64,000 bases of DNA from Cytospora piceicola (GCA_023375675.1 JALQBC010000012.1:124001-188000), one strand, 5' to 3'; shown: positions 1-11,305, counted from the stretch's first letter. A program made the numbers and translations. The notes: generated by a model not told the origin, from the letters alone.

Positions 1-834
1 ATGAGTTGAGTGCGCAGTAGTGGTCGTCTCAAACCTCAATATACTACTAGACGTCGCATATCGCATACGATTCATGCTGCCTGAAGTCTGGCACGCTTGG
101 CAGCTATGAGCCACACTAGGCTGAACAATGAGTTGCCGGATGTTCCTATCATTGAGGTCATGAGCACAATGCAACACAGCTAACGAGGTCTTTGATCGCG
201 GTGGTACTACAACAATTTGCCTTCCAGTTCAACTTCAGCATAACAGACATAGCGGCGGATCAAAGGCGGATCAGACATGCTGGCATCGCCCCACGGACGG
301 TCACTTGGCACATTTACAAAGCCCGGCGCTTGCTAATCCCACATGCTTGTGTTTCTCGAGGTGATCTTGGCTTGGAAAAGCCTATCAGGCAGGATCGACC
401 GGGCTGTGTTCTTAGCAACTCTCCGAACTAGTGTCACTTACAATGACATGTGTGGCCGGGGGGGACGTCTCCTCCTGTCCTGTTGCACCCACGCCCTTTC
501 GTCTTCACGCCGTAATATCCTGTCTATGCTTGCTATCATCACACACTCCTCTCTGCTTATTGTAACTCGTATATTATATCCTGTACGCATCCTGTTATTG
601 CAACTTGCTCCTGAACGTGTCTTGACTCGCTCCTCACGCCGTCCACTCTACCTCAGTCTACTCCTCTACCTACCTGTCCGTGCCCCCACGCTACTGCCGT
701 TCCATCCAACTACCACAGCACCTTGTTGGCTAGAAGAGAGATAGTTACTACTCGCGCTCCAACCTCGACATACGGTCACATCCAGGGTAGACAGTATAAA
801 AGCTCAGGCCCCCCGTCGGCCGGCTACTGTCTCA
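1..834. other. Intergenic region, left edge of window
   Basis: No gene is supported here. Open frames on the + strand (about 340-745) lack any recognisable domain and have biased composition. The right end is the promoter and leader of the orphan membrane-protein gene that follows. Confidence 0.6.
795..802 (+). promoter_or_regulatory. TATA box upstream of the orphan membrane-protein gene
   Basis: TATAAAAG lies 40 nt before the first ATG (835) and 61 nt before the second in-frame ATG (856). That spacing would leave a very short 5' leader. The match is seen directly; its use as a promoter is inference. Confidence 0.5.
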
Positions 835-1891
835 ATGCCGATAACTACACCCACCATGGAGAACTGCATATACTATGCGAGGTTCATGCACGAAGTACCC
901 CGGCCTGCGGCCGAGGGTATGTATTGGGGTCTCTTCACGTTCTTGCTTCTCCTTCTCTTCACGGCATCATGGAGGTTCGGCCGTGCCACCGAGCGAGTAG
1001 AACAACTGAGTTTGAGGGACCGAGAACGAGGACGCCAGTTGAGCCATTGCTTCTGGTTCTGCCTCGTCTGTGGGACCGTCGCGCTCCTGGTCGTCGTGCT
1101 CGAGGCTTTTGTCATGATGGCCTTGCAGTTCTGCGACGGTGAGCCCATCATCAGTCTCTACTGGGCCACTTGGACAACGCTCCAGGTAGGAGGTCTCATT
1201 GCCATATGGGGTATCTGCCTCCATGTCCGGCATATGATCACGGGGAAGAGGCACCCACCCTGGGCACTCGCGCTCGGTACGCCCGTGCTGGTCGTCGCAG
1301 GCTTGGGTCACTACTTCCAGGGGAAGCTCAAGAGATCCCGCGCTGCGCGCAGCATCAAGGAGCGAAGCCGCAGCCGTGGAAGGTCATGGAGAAGGCGACC
1401 TGAGGCGCTTAGTGAGGTGTACGTGCATGATCCTCTCCCACATTCAGGGCCCATACACTAACGTGTGGCACAACAGGCCCACAATCCGGGCGAGTAGCTC
1501 TGAATCGAGCGGTATAGGGAATGGTCAGGATAATCCGTCGAACCGTATGGACTCGTCGGGTGATTACAACGCCAAAATCATTGGGTATACTAAGGATGGC
1601 GACATTATCATCAGGATTGCACCCGACACCCGACAAGACTTCATTTCACAGGCCCCACTGACTAGTAGCATCACTTGGGCCGAGCCGGTACGACCTTCCT
1701 CGACGACGTTAGAAGGCAACACCAGCAGGAAGCAGAGCATAACAAGGGGCAGATCGGTATCCAGGGTCTCCCTCAAGGGCAAGGAGAATGAAAGTGTCAA
1801 CAGGACCAGGGATGAGGAAGTAGACATTGCCGACATTGGCGAGGACGAGAAGAACGCCATCCAGGTCGAGGAGGTACAGGGACGGCGGTGA
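835..1891 (+). CDS. Orphan four-helix membrane protein with disordered C-terminal tail
   Basis: Exons 835-1418 and 1477-1891 (332 aa). The 58-nt intron has donor GTACGT, an ACTAAC branch point and a CAG acceptor; splicing removes a stop and moves the frame into the second exon. Four hydrophobic segments lie at about residues 29-46, 71-98, 107-130 and 142-161. A strongly basic Arg/Ser stretch follows (about 164-190), then a polar, acidic-ended tail of about 140 residues. This suggests a small multi-pass membrane protein with a cytosolic tail. I do not recognise the family and assign no function. A second in-frame ATG at 856 sits in a better context (CACCATGG) and would give 325 aa. The gene stands alone on its strand. 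Confidence 0.65.
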
Positions 1892-2538
1892 CTTTCCTAA
1901 GGCCACAACAAACACCCCTAAAACCTATTTTGTATTTAGACTGGATAAAGATAATAGAATGTCGTGAACAATTGTTTTGTTGACGATGGCATCCGCACAT
2001 GCGGGCCGCTCTCCATGTGAAACATACTTCCGCCGTCTTGGAAAAGTTTGCTTGGCTTCATTTTGGGTAATTGTTTACTCTTGTCCACTTTAGCCTCTAG
2101 CTGAACGCTTGGAACCCCAACAACCTGGGAAGTTTGTGGTATATCTCGCCAAGGGGCTTGGGCCACTCTCCCGCAGTCATACATTTCCTTAGACCTACCA
2201 CATTCACTCTAGGGGCCCGCGAGGCTGACACATCCTCAGCGTTGGCGAACGTACCTCAGCCGGTCACTCTAGAACGCATGTTCCGACATGGCCGGACGCA
2301 TCCGGTGGTGGAAGGCCAAATAGCCTTTGGGTATCGATGGTTGAGGATCGATCGAAAGTAAAGCTCCCAACCAGCAGCTGCAGCCAGTCCTTGGCCTTCC
2401 CCTTTCCCCCTCAACAAACCATCCTTGCTGGAATCACGCCCCCGTATGACAGGTTCTTAACGATGCAGCCAGTCAAAACGACACAACAGGTCCATCCGGG
2501 TCCCAGCACAGCCACCCTCTCAGCAGCCAGTGGCGCGC
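1892..2538. other. Convergent intergenic region
   Basis: This 647-bp stretch separates the 3' ends of the orphan membrane-protein gene and the CHORD gene. I see no gene, repeat or RNA in it. Confidence 0.6.
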
Positions 2539-3870
2539 CTACTGTACCTTCCCGGCGCGGCCAACCTGGATGATCTCACCGGTGAGGCGGTCGTCAGCTC
2601 TCAGGACAGGCCAAGAGCTGACCTCCGCCTTGGCGAGCGTCACCTCCAGCTTGGTGCCCAGGATCTTGTGCGTCGTCTTCTCTGGGTCGATGGGGCCAAA
2701 CAACGGGACCTCAGTCCTGTACCGCTTCGGAGGGGAGTCCGTCGTGGGGAGGTCTAGCTGGATGGACGACTGCGAGAAGACAACCTTGGCGGCGTCCTTG
2801 TCGATCTTCTTTAGGAAAAAGGAGGCGATTACGCTGCTTGGCGTTTGGTAGAAGTCGGTCCTGTGGGAGGCGGTCAGCTACGTGTGTCTCTGATGCGGCT
2901 CTTGGCCCAGGACCGATGCGGAATGATGCCAGGGGTGGGGGAGGGGCCTGCCAAGAGCGGGCAGTCGCCAAGACCAAGACCAAAAGTGGTGATGATTACA
3001 ATGCGGCCCGATGGATATCGGACGCCCTTATCGCCCCCCCCCCCAACTCCTGCCAGCCACAGGATTGCCGGGCTTGGGATAAAAGGGACAGCGCACTCAC
3101 CGTACTGTCTCGAGCAGCTCCTCCGCGCCGGCCTTGGCCTTCTCCTTGCTCCCGCTGCCGATGAACAGGTGCCTGTCCTTGGTCTTGCACCCCTCGATGT
3201 TCATGAACTGGTCAAACTCGAGCACCCTCCTCTTGCAGCAGCTGTAGCCCTTGCTCCCCTCGTGGAAGATGGGCACGCCGGGGTGGTGCACGCACTTCTC
3301 GTCGCCGCCGCGCCCCTGGCCCTTCCTGTAGCCCGCGCCGCACGCGCGCCGCCGGCACACGCGGCCGTCGGGGATCTCGAGCGAGGGGTCGTCGTCGTCC
3401 GACTCGGCGGGGGGCGGCGGCGGGGGCGTGGCGGAGGGCGTCGCGGGCTTGATGGGGGCGCGCGGGGGCGCGGCGTCGGGGCCGGGGGCCGCGCCGCTGC
3501 TGGCGGTGACCTCCTTGGGGGGCGCCTCGGGGGCCTCCTTCTTCTCGATCTGGGGCGGCAGGTCGGTCGTGCTGTGCTTGCCCTGGGTGCACGGCTCGAT
3601 CTCGAGGAACTCGTCGAAGGTCAGGACGCGGGGCTTGCAGCACTTCCATCCTGAGGTCGCGTTGGGTTAGTCGACACTCGTCCTCATGACAGCCTCAAAC
3701 GAGACAGGCATTTAGGTTGAGTTGATAACCCGGGAGGGCGTGCGGGCGGGGGTGGAATGCGCACCTTTCTGGCCTTCATGGAAGACCGGCGGGCCAGGGT
3801 GGTACCGGCACACTTCCTCAGTGTCTGTATACTCCTTGCCACACCCCTGGTGAACACATTTCTGGGCCAT
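2539..3870 (-). CDS. chpA: CHORD- and CS-domain co-chaperone (CHORDC1/RAR1 family)
   Basis: Exons in transcript order are 3870-3765, 3650-3101 and 2860-2539 (325 aa). Two Cys/His-rich CHORD zinc domains are visible: CHORD1 about residues 5-61 (CVHQGCGKEY, CRYHPGPPVFHEG, WKCCK) and CHORD2 about 134-197 (CVHHPGVPIFHEG, YSCCKRR). A C-terminal CS (p23-like) domain covers about 220-306. This order is that of animal CHORDC1/melusin and Aspergillus ChpA. Plant RAR1 lacks the CS domain. Family knowledge: these zinc proteins bind Hsp90 and Sgt1 and affect genome stability and stress tolerance. The linker between the CHORDs is Pro/Ala-rich and very GC-rich. The second intron (2861-3100) holds an 11-nt C run. 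Both splice pairs keep the conserved frame (G|GA at exons 1/2, CG|G at exons 2/3). Confidence 0.93.
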
Positions 3871-5023
3871 CTTGACGACGTAAGGTCTGTAGTGGAGAAA
3901 TGATAGAGCCTAAGAGTCAAGACCAGAAAAAAAGAATAACAACTGAATGGTCTTGGAGAGATCAAAGTGGTTATTGTCGTGACCCTGAGTCTGACGTCGG
4001 AGCATTTGCGACGTCGCTAACAAAAAGAGAGCTCTGGGGCGGAAGATTCTAGCTCTTGGAGCTCCCGACATTGGTGGGGCACCCTCTGCAGGTCCACCGC
4101 CCTCTTAACGTTGACGGTCCCGACCCCGACCCCGACCCCGACTCCGACCATGGGGGAAGGAGGAACTCAAATTAGGCCATGGATAGGGTTAGGGTTATTT
4201 TCCCCCGACGATAACGATTTAATGACAGTCATGGGTGGAAACCACCTCTAATTGTATGGGCTATTCTCGTACGGTTATTAGGGAAGTCGGGGGGTATGAA
4301 GAGGGTCTTGTATGTATGGCTGTAAGCCTTGATGCCCTGACTTCACATAGGACGGGCTAGAAGATTCGACCAAGTCTTATCGGTCCGGAAACACCGCTTG
4401 TGCTAACACCACCGACCCGTCAGCCGGACCCACCTGCCGAGTCGGACCCGGACTTATCCAAACATCACGGCCCTGCCCCGTTACCTTGACCTTCGATGTC
4501 CCGGGAGGAGATGCCATGTCACGAACAACTGTGGTGGACACAAAATGTGGATGATTCTATAGTATCGGGGGCTCCCCAGAAGCTAGATATGGCGAAAGGT
4601 GGGCCACGCCGGCGCCCCAAATGATTCCCTTCGCTCCTTGCCGAATGTCGCAAAGTGGTTGTCCTCCAACTGCTTCTGAGTGAATAAGGTTTGTCTACTC
4701 CGCGAAAAGTCTCGTCGGCGACTAAACGACTAGATTTGTGTGCGGAATCATAACCAGCCATAATGCGACAAAAGAACACCGCTTCCACATACTGCAGAAA
4801 TATGTCACTCGAAGCCCCGCATCATGTTACATACTTGACCACATACTTAAGTGCATACCCCGCGGCAATCAATGAACTTTGTCGTATCTCAGCCGTGCGA
4901 ACAGTAAAAAGATAGGAGAACACCAAATCGAACTTGGCTGTCCTGACACACCAGTGCTTCGTAGCTGCGGGAGGTTGCTCCGTAAGAATCTGCCGAACCA
5001 TCATAACCGCTTTCCCCTCCACG
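3871..5023. other. Divergent intergenic region with simple repeats
   Basis: This 1.15-kb divergent promoter region lies between the CHORD gene (-) and the aldolase gene (+). It holds a CCCCGA array and two TTAGGG units (listed separately). No other feature is recognisable. Confidence 0.6.
4119..4197. repeat. CCCCGA hexamer array followed by two telomere-like units
   Basis: About five units of the CCCGAC hexamer, the last imperfect, run from 4119 to 4149. At 4184-4197 the sequence reads TAGGGTTAGGGTTA, two units of the fungal telomere repeat. Both are seen directly; no function is implied. Confidence 0.7.
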
Positions 5024-6197
5024 ATGCGACTGCTTCTGTCTCTGCGACCTCGCTGCTCTCATCTGCCTTTAGCCCGTCCACGGTTCAGTGACCCAAACCT
5101 GTTTCCCACGAAGTCGTCCTTCCGAGAATCGTCCACCATGGCAGCAACTACGGCGATGCAGAGGTCTAACAGGCTGCGGACAGTTCTTAAGGAGAATAGA
5201 GGGCCAAGTCTTGGAATCTGGCAGATGCTGCCTGGTGCGAATGTTTCCAGAGCTTTGGCGAGGGCTAGTCCGGACTGGATCATGGTAGACTGTGAACATG
5301 GGAACATAGACGGTACGGCACTCCCTGTGGTTAGGAAACAAGCGATCCTCTGGCATTGTGGTGTACTAATTCGAGTTACCAGACGCCGCTATGCACGAAT
5401 CAGTACCCGCGATCGCCGCCTCCGGTGTGTCTCCTGTCGTGCGGATCCCAGATTTCCAGTCGTGGATGATCAAACGTTAGTACCAAGCCGGGTCCTTTGA
5501 CTCGATAGCAGATGCTGACCTCTCCCAGGGGCTCTCGACGCTGGCGCTCACGGGGTAAGATCAACGAGATTCCGCCGCCGGCATTGGGCCTCAGACTGAC
5601 GAGCTCGCAGATCTTGGTGCCGCTCATTAGGACCGTCGACGAGGTCAAGCAGGTCATGGCAGCGGCAAAGTTCCCACCACAAGGTCGTCGGGGCTTTGGC
5701 TCGGCCATTCCGATGCAGAGCTTCGATTCGGTGCCATCCTTCACCGAATATCTCCAGCAGGCCAACGATGCTCTACTCACGATGGTCCAGATTGAGACCC
5801 AGGAGGCCCTAGATGCTGTAGAGGAAATCGCACCGCTTGTAGACCTCTTGTTCATTGGACCCTTCGATCTCGGCAATAACATTGGCTACCCCATCATCGA
5901 CGGAGATGTCAAGCCAGAGCTAACGGAGGCTATTGCAAGAATCTTGAAGGCAGCCAAGGGAGCGGGAAAGAAGTGTGGCATATACTGCTCCAGCGGCGAA
6001 GAGGCAGCCAAGTAGGTTCCCCTCTACCTTCCCGCGGAACTCATCAACGTTAACCTCGAGATAGATATGGTACTATGGGCTTTGATATGATGAATGTAGG
6101 AACAGATCTGATAACCATGGAGTTTGTGATGAAGCAGTCGGTGGCAGCTGCTAAAGGATCCGTTGGACCAGAGAAAGGCAAAGGATATGGACCGTGA
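5024..6197 (+). CDS. HpcH/HpaI-family aldolase (2-keto-3-deoxy acid aldolase type)
   Basis: Exons 5024-5312, 5383-5475, 5529-5554, 5611-6011 and 6065-6197 (313 aa). The third exon is only 26 nt. The class II aldolase (PEP/pyruvate-type TIM barrel) signature is clear: VDCEHGN with the general-base His, VVRIP with the substrate-binding Arg, QIET with a metal-ligand Glu, and FIGPFDL with a metal-ligand Asp. Family knowledge: such enzymes reversibly split 2-oxo-3-deoxy acids into pyruvate plus an aldehyde with a divalent metal. The true substrate cannot be read from sequence. From the first ATG, 38 residues precede a second in-frame ATG (5138, CACCATGG); the extension is Arg-rich, Leu-rich and free of acids at its start, like a mitochondrial presequence. 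From 5138 the enzyme is 275 aa, about the usual length. Confidence 0.9.
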
Positions 6198-6334
6198 AAC
6201 GTATCCGAAGTGTGATCTCAGAGTCGGCGGTTTGGAGGCTTTCATCACTGACAACGCTCAGAATTTGTCCCGAGACTTATACCCAAGAGATCCTGAGAGA
6301 GGTCTTGAGTATGGCCTAGGGCGTGAGAGTTTGA

Positions 6335-6720
6335 CTACTCCTTCTCAACCTCATCCATCTGGGCCTTGACTTGTTCCGGAGTGAAGCGATGCATGAGCTT
6401 CCGCGCCTTGCTGGCAAACTGGGGCTTTTCCTCTGGGGCGCCGACTTTGTTGATATGAATCTGTGAAGTATAAGTTGCCATGGTCAATGTATATATAATT
6501 CATTGGAATGTGTTCTTTATACCACAGGGACATCGAAGTCATATAAATCTTTCCAGGCCTGTGACTCCGGCGGGACAATATCCACCTCTTTGAACTCAAA
6601 TGGTCTTGAGTCCCAGACGTCCGAGAGGACAGAACGCGCAGCGACACATAGCCCGCAATGTTTTCTAGTAAAGAAAGTGATCCTGCAGGACTGCTGGAGG
6701 AGTCTGTTTGTGATGCGCAT
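6335..6720 (-). CDS. Glutaredoxin-like small protein (DUF836 type)
   Basis: Exons 6720-6523 and 6460-6335 (107 aa). The protein opens with a thioredoxin-fold beta strand (ITFFTRKHCGLC) carrying a CxxC motif, CGLC, where glutaredoxins have CPYC. It continues with a helix, then VDI and FDVPVIHINK, the cis-Pro VPV region of the fold. It ends in a Lys/Glu-rich helix. This matches the short mitochondrial glutaredoxin-like family of yeast YDR286C and human C5orf63. Redox function is inferred from the fold; the family is poorly characterised. The intron is 62 nt (donor GTATAA, acceptor CAG) and falls just after the VPV codons. The gene converges on the aldolase gene with 137 bp between the stops. 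Confidence 0.85.
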
Positions 6721-7266
6721 GTTGTCAGGTCAGGAAGCTACCAAGGTGGTCCATCTATCTGTTAGCTTATGGATACATCAAATATTTTTAACTACGGCTC
6801 ACTTTCATACTTACTTATACTTGAGTCCAGTTATACACTTCCAGAACTGGTGTTGATACAGACAAGAACAGCTGGAGAATGCAGGTGGGTTCAGCGTTGA
6901 AATGGAAGAGCAAATACACCTCTGGTTCACCAAAATCACAGCAAGCTCCAGGGTAGCCCCACCGGCCCTGCAGGGTTCAAATTTAGCGGCGACCCACTCC
7001 TGCGGCCGCCCTCGAGCTCCTGGAGCTGCTTGGCCGAGGTTTGGGGTGCAGGGAAGCTTCACCTCCCGCTGTTTGAAGCTGGAACCTCAAAGCTTCGGCG
7101 CGCCTCTCCCAAAAATTCGTGAACATCAACATCAACATCAACATCACATCACCATCACCATCGCCAATACAGCCAGACCAACCAATCCTGACCTACATTC
7201 TCTCACCAGCCAACGACTAGCCATTCCTTTCTGAGAACAAGTTCCTCATCAGTCAATAACATCAAC
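6721..7266. promoter_or_regulatory. Divergent promoter region, glutaredoxin-like gene and lsm8
   Basis: This 546-bp region separates divergent starts. It contains a run of ATCAAC/ATCACC units at about 7122-7163, just before lsm8, probably in the 5' leader. No core promoter element is obvious. Confidence 0.45.
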
Positions 7267-7694
7267 ATGTCGCTCAACAATTACTTGAACAGTATGTCCT
7301 CACTCACTTTCCTCGGCAGCTTCAGTGTGAGGCTAACTCGCGCGATCTAGAGAAGGTGACCGTCATCACTGCTGACGGCCGCACCCTCGTGGGCAACCTG
7401 TTTGCTGCCGACAACCAGACCAACCTGGTAAGTCTTTCCTGCCTCACGGAACCCCTAGGTCTCCTTTTCAGGCTCTTTTGCTCATTCAAGCTCGAATAGG
7501 TTCTTCAGGACTGCATTGAACGTGGCATACGGGAGGCGGATGATGTCGAGGACTCCGTCGAGGTCCCCTTGGGCGTGTACGTTGTCCGTGGTGATAACGT
7601 CTGCCTCGTAGGTCTGGTCGACGAGGCACTCGACGAGTCCATCGACTGGACCAAGGTCAAGGGCGACCCCATCGGCGGCATCAAGCACTCCTGA
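7267..7694 (+). CDS. lsm8: U6 snRNA-associated Sm-like protein Lsm8
   Basis: Exons 7267-7291, 7351-7427 and 7500-7694 (98 aa). The short protein is almost entirely an Sm fold: Sm1 at about residues 9-45 (VTVITADGRTLVGNL, then NQTNLVLQD) and Sm2 at about 62-76 (GVYVVRGDNVCLVG). The opening MSLNNYLNKKV and the VVRGDN form match Lsm8 rather than Lsm1-7. Family knowledge: Lsm8 defines the nuclear Lsm2-8 ring that binds the 3' oligo(U) of U6 snRNA. The first coding exon has only 25 nt, ending A|AG inside a Lys codon, and the introns are 59 and 72 nt. The length equals that of fungal Lsm8. Confidence 0.95.
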
Positions 7695-8158
7695 GAGACC
7701 CACACACTCACGTTGGGTGTTTGGATTGGAAAATGCTCCGTTGATACACCGCCAACCACTTTGTCGCGGACGTTATTGGATCAAGTGCGTATGTACGAAG
7801 GAGGAATGATCACGTGGATGAGATACCCAGGGAATAGACTTGCATTTGGAAGCGGGGCATTTGTTGCGTGGCTGCTGCTGAGGAAGGAGACTACAGTTTG
7901 CATTTCGGCGTCAGGCTTGCCTAGGATCTCATAAGGAAATGGATGATGCATCTATGGGCGTGTTGGAGTTACAGGAGTACAAAAAGACGAGACACTCACG
8001 AAGGCAAATTTGATTCGATAAGGATAGGATCTGGTATGCCAATCACTCCATCCCAACGCTTATAAGCCTGATCATGCATGCTGACATCCTCCATGGCCAT
8101 CGAACGAAGTTAATTATAACTGAGAATATGAAATGTTCTATACCTCTACCATGCTGAT
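7695..8158. other. Convergent intergenic region
   Basis: These 464 bp hold the 3' ends of lsm8 and the nucleoside hydrolase gene. Nothing else is recognisable. Confidence 0.6.
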
Positions 8159-9714
8159 CTATTCGAAGAGACGCTTCAACAGGAAGGGCGCAAATGCGTC
8201 CTCGCCCGGCGTCTTGATGATACGGTTGATCCTGTTGCCTCTCCTGGCACTAAGCCATCCCATGTGATCGTTGGGCACCTCGTCGAATTCCACCGCGTCC
8301 ATGGGATCTTGAGGGTTGGTCTTGATCTTGCTGTCCACCTCCTCGCCCGGCTTGCTCCTGACGCGGCGGTCAATAACATGCATGCCCTTTGTCCACTGCC
8401 CCGCGGTCTCGACCCTGATGTCTTCAGGCTTCGGCACAGCCTTCCACTCTGGATCGTCCTGCGCCAGCACGTACCAAACGCAGAGCGGATCGTGGAGAGA
8501 GAGGCCAGGCTCGTTGCCGTCGCCCACCATCGAATCAATCTTGTTGAAAGTCCCGAACATGAAGGTTCCTATCCAGCGTGCCAGGGGGCTCCCTTGGTCG
8601 ATCAATGGCTGGATCGTCTGCGTGAAGAATCCCTTATTCAGAAGGTGTGGGGTTGTGATATCCAGCGGGAAGAGGCTGAGCTTGAGTTGCTTGGACAACT
8701 TTTCCGGATAGTGTCCCAGTGACGATTTTCCTTCAACAATTGGAGGCATGGTCGATGAGGGCGTGCGCGATGTAAGAGCATAGACTCTGGCGGCAGCTAT
8801 AGTGTCGGCATAGCAGTTGAACTCGCCTACGGGCGTGATGTTGCCCTCCACGTGGACAGCTCCACCCATAACGACGAGCTCCTTTGCTCGCAGGAAGGTC
8901 TCGGGGTCTTCGGCGGCTGCAAGAGCTACGTTGGTCAGGGGCCCGACGGCTACGATCGTGACGGTTCCCTCGGGGCTCTCCTTTAAGATGCGGAGCATCT
9001 CTTTGTGTGCAGGGATCTTTGAGGGTGTGAAATTAGTTGAGTACGTGGGTGGCTCAACGGGGCCTGTCGTTCCGTGTGTGCCGTCCTTGTCGAAAAGTGA
9101 CTTCCATGTGTCCGCGGGAGAAAGATCCGGATGCTACCTTCATCAGCAAAATCCGGAAACAGAGTATTCATCGAAGAGACCTGGAACCTACGGCTTCATG
9201 AACGCCGTGCAGACCATCAGCACCATGGAAATCGTCCGCCGCCAGAATCTCCTCGTCCAAGGCGTGCTCAGGGCCTACGGCAACGATGGGCTTGGCCGAC
9301 TTCAGGGTCTCGAAGCCCTCGGGCTTTCCGGAAGCTTTGCGCCAGGCATTTTCCTTCTCGAGCACATGGAACAGTGCCACAACGTTCCGCAGACAGCTAC
9401 CAGTGGCCACCATGCAAGTCAGCGTTTCGGAACCGCCTAACGCCGCCGCTTCCCCCCGACCACACAATCTTTCATGTTTCAGCCGGAGACGGCTAGACGA
9501 CTCACCTCTGCAGAGACACATTTCCATAAGTCACTGAGATCATAGCAACCTCCAGCTCGTCCGGACGCGCGGTCAGGGCGAGTAGTATGGCGAGGACATC
9601 GTCAACACCTGATTATACTGTTAGTGTCTAGTGTTACACGGCCAGTCAGTTGATTGCAGGATAATAAGACTCACCTGGATCGGTGTCGATGATGATGCGG
9701 TTTCTAGGAGCCAT
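8159..9714 (-). CDS. Inosine/uridine-preferring nucleoside hydrolase
   Basis: Exons 9714-9675, 9608-9506, 9396-9192 and 9133-8159 (440 aa). Residues 10-17 read DTDPGVDD, the Asp-rich calcium-binding signature of the IUNH family, split by the first intron after DTDPG. Other family marks are VTIVAVGPLTNVALA, VVMGGAV, GEFNCYADTIAA and the catalytic-site SLHDPL near the C-terminal third. Family knowledge: the enzyme hydrolyses the N-glycosidic bond of ribonucleosides to base and ribose in purine/pyrimidine or nicotinamide riboside salvage. The specificity of this copy is not visible. At 440 aa it is longer than the roughly 310-340 aa of bacterial and yeast enzymes; the extra length is mainly a loop before the VGPLTN strand and a charged C-terminal segment, as in filamentous-fungal members. 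Confidence 0.92.
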
Positions 9715-11305
9715 GTTTTGCAAATGAAGATGTGAGACTTCGAGTCCAGTCAGTGAGGGAGTCCGGGGAGTTTGATGCGAATCTCAATACACGAGTTCCT
9801 GTAGCCGTCCGATATCTTGATGCAGTGAAACCCTTCGAGATGCAGGTTTTTTGACTCGATAATTTCTCAACTATATAACGGCCTTGGTCGATGGATAGGA
9901 ATCGTTCCTCTTGAGGAGCTGCCACGCCTATTGAATGAAAACAAAGAGAGGTAATACTCGACTGAATATGAATTGCTCTATAGTAATGCCCCTCCACAAG
10001 TATGCCACTTCACTGTTTGATGAGGAGAACGGGAGGAGGGGTCCATCTTTGATAGCTCGGCGATAAGGAACCCACATTCTTCGTCATACAGGAGCTACCA
10101 GCAGTCTAACTTTGATATGTATGACAAAATGAATACCAGCCCAGATTGCTAGGATTCAGTGACTATGGTCCTTGAGATCTTCAGATGACAAGCCGCCACA
10201 TGGACCACTAAAACGCATGTAGGACATTAATTTACTTCAAGTATCTTGAAGGGGGACACTTTGACTATTATAAATTACTTATGTCTCGGGGCGGCTCATC
10301 AAACAAGGTCACGTGGATGTCTTTTTCGTCATGATCGTCCATAGTGTCGTGCATATCAAAGGCCACCAGGAGGAACACCTGCCCTGAAAAAGGGGCTATA
10401 TGGTAATTCAGTGGATAGCTATAGCAATCGAGTATTTCCCAAGGGTCCTTCTTGTATTGCACCTACAGTACCTACGTACTTAGGTACCTACCTCCTTCTC
10501 GGTACCTGGGTCAGTGATGAGGCATCATGAGCCCGTCTGTCCGTCTGCCCGTGTGCTGCCTGTGTCCTGCCTGTCTGGCAGCTGCAACCTTATACCAGTA
10601 AACTGAATACAGGGGTCTATCTACCCGTAGGTACCTAGGTAGTCACCCAGGTCGCCTTAGCGTCGTTAACGCCGGCATCAAAGCCCCGGCCAGCCATTTA
10701 GCGCTAGCCCATCTCAACCTTGTAGTGGAGCTGCTGCTGTTGCCAGAAGTAAACGGCGCGACAACCTTGGAAGCCGCTGAGCCTCTGAGATGCCACCTGT
10801 TTTCAATTAAACCTCGCCCGGTCAACACGAGTTTCCCATCTTCACGTCGTCATCTCCCCTTTTCTTTCCAACCTCACGGTATTTTGCAGTTCCAGGCTTC
10901 TCAATTGGATCTGTATACATTGTTCCAGATCTCCCAGGCCGACATAGCGACTGACTTTAGCCGAGGCTCTCGAGATCAGTGGCCCTCTTGTTGCACGGAA
11001 AGTGACATCGAGGTAAGTTTCAACCCATTCAACAGCTATGGTAGCGCCTCACAGACACCTGCGCGACTTGAATTGTTTTAACGTCGGCGCCGTTCATTCA
11101 CTATTCGTTAGACTCACACATACTCTCTTTTAATTATAGCTCAGAATTAAACACCGACTCGACTCTCCACGAACCATTGTTGCAGTCGTCACAATTACTC
11201 TCCCTAATCAAGTTTCTATCCTCCACACCGGTATCATCATTCGCCGCACTGCGATCCACGCTTCAGTCCAAGCTTTCAAAGTTCGATTTGGCCCACACCG
11301 TCATC
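9715..11305. other. Divergent intergenic region with TAGGTACCT motifs
   Basis: This 1.6-kb region lies between divergent genes. It carries clusters of TAGGTACCTA-like motifs at about 10462-10508 and 10622-10640. Its right end holds the 5' leader of the next gene, apparently with a leader intron (listed separately). I see no gene. Confidence 0.55.
11013..11139 (+). other. Probable 5'-UTR intron of the coiled-coil protein gene
   Basis: A consensus donor (GAG|GTAAGT) at 11013 and a pyrimidine-rich acceptor (TTAATTATAG) ending at 11139 lie in the untranslated leader before the ATG at 11306. The 127-nt size fits introns of this window. Without transcript data this is inference. Confidence 0.4.

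Noticed and set aside
343..744. Possible gene at the left edge, + strand
   Set aside because: The short frame of biased Leu/Arg composition has no domain and no promoter signal and lies before a better-supported gene.
2845..3654. Open frame of 269 codons on the + strand
   Set aside because: It lies antisense to the GC-rich second exon and intron of the CHORD gene, whose - strand reading has intact zinc motifs. The + product is biased toward Ala, Gly, Leu and Arg with no domain.
11177..11305. Upstream extension of the coiled-coil protein frame
   Set aside because: The frame is open but contains no ATG before 11306; it starts only at a TTG. It is treated as leader sequence.
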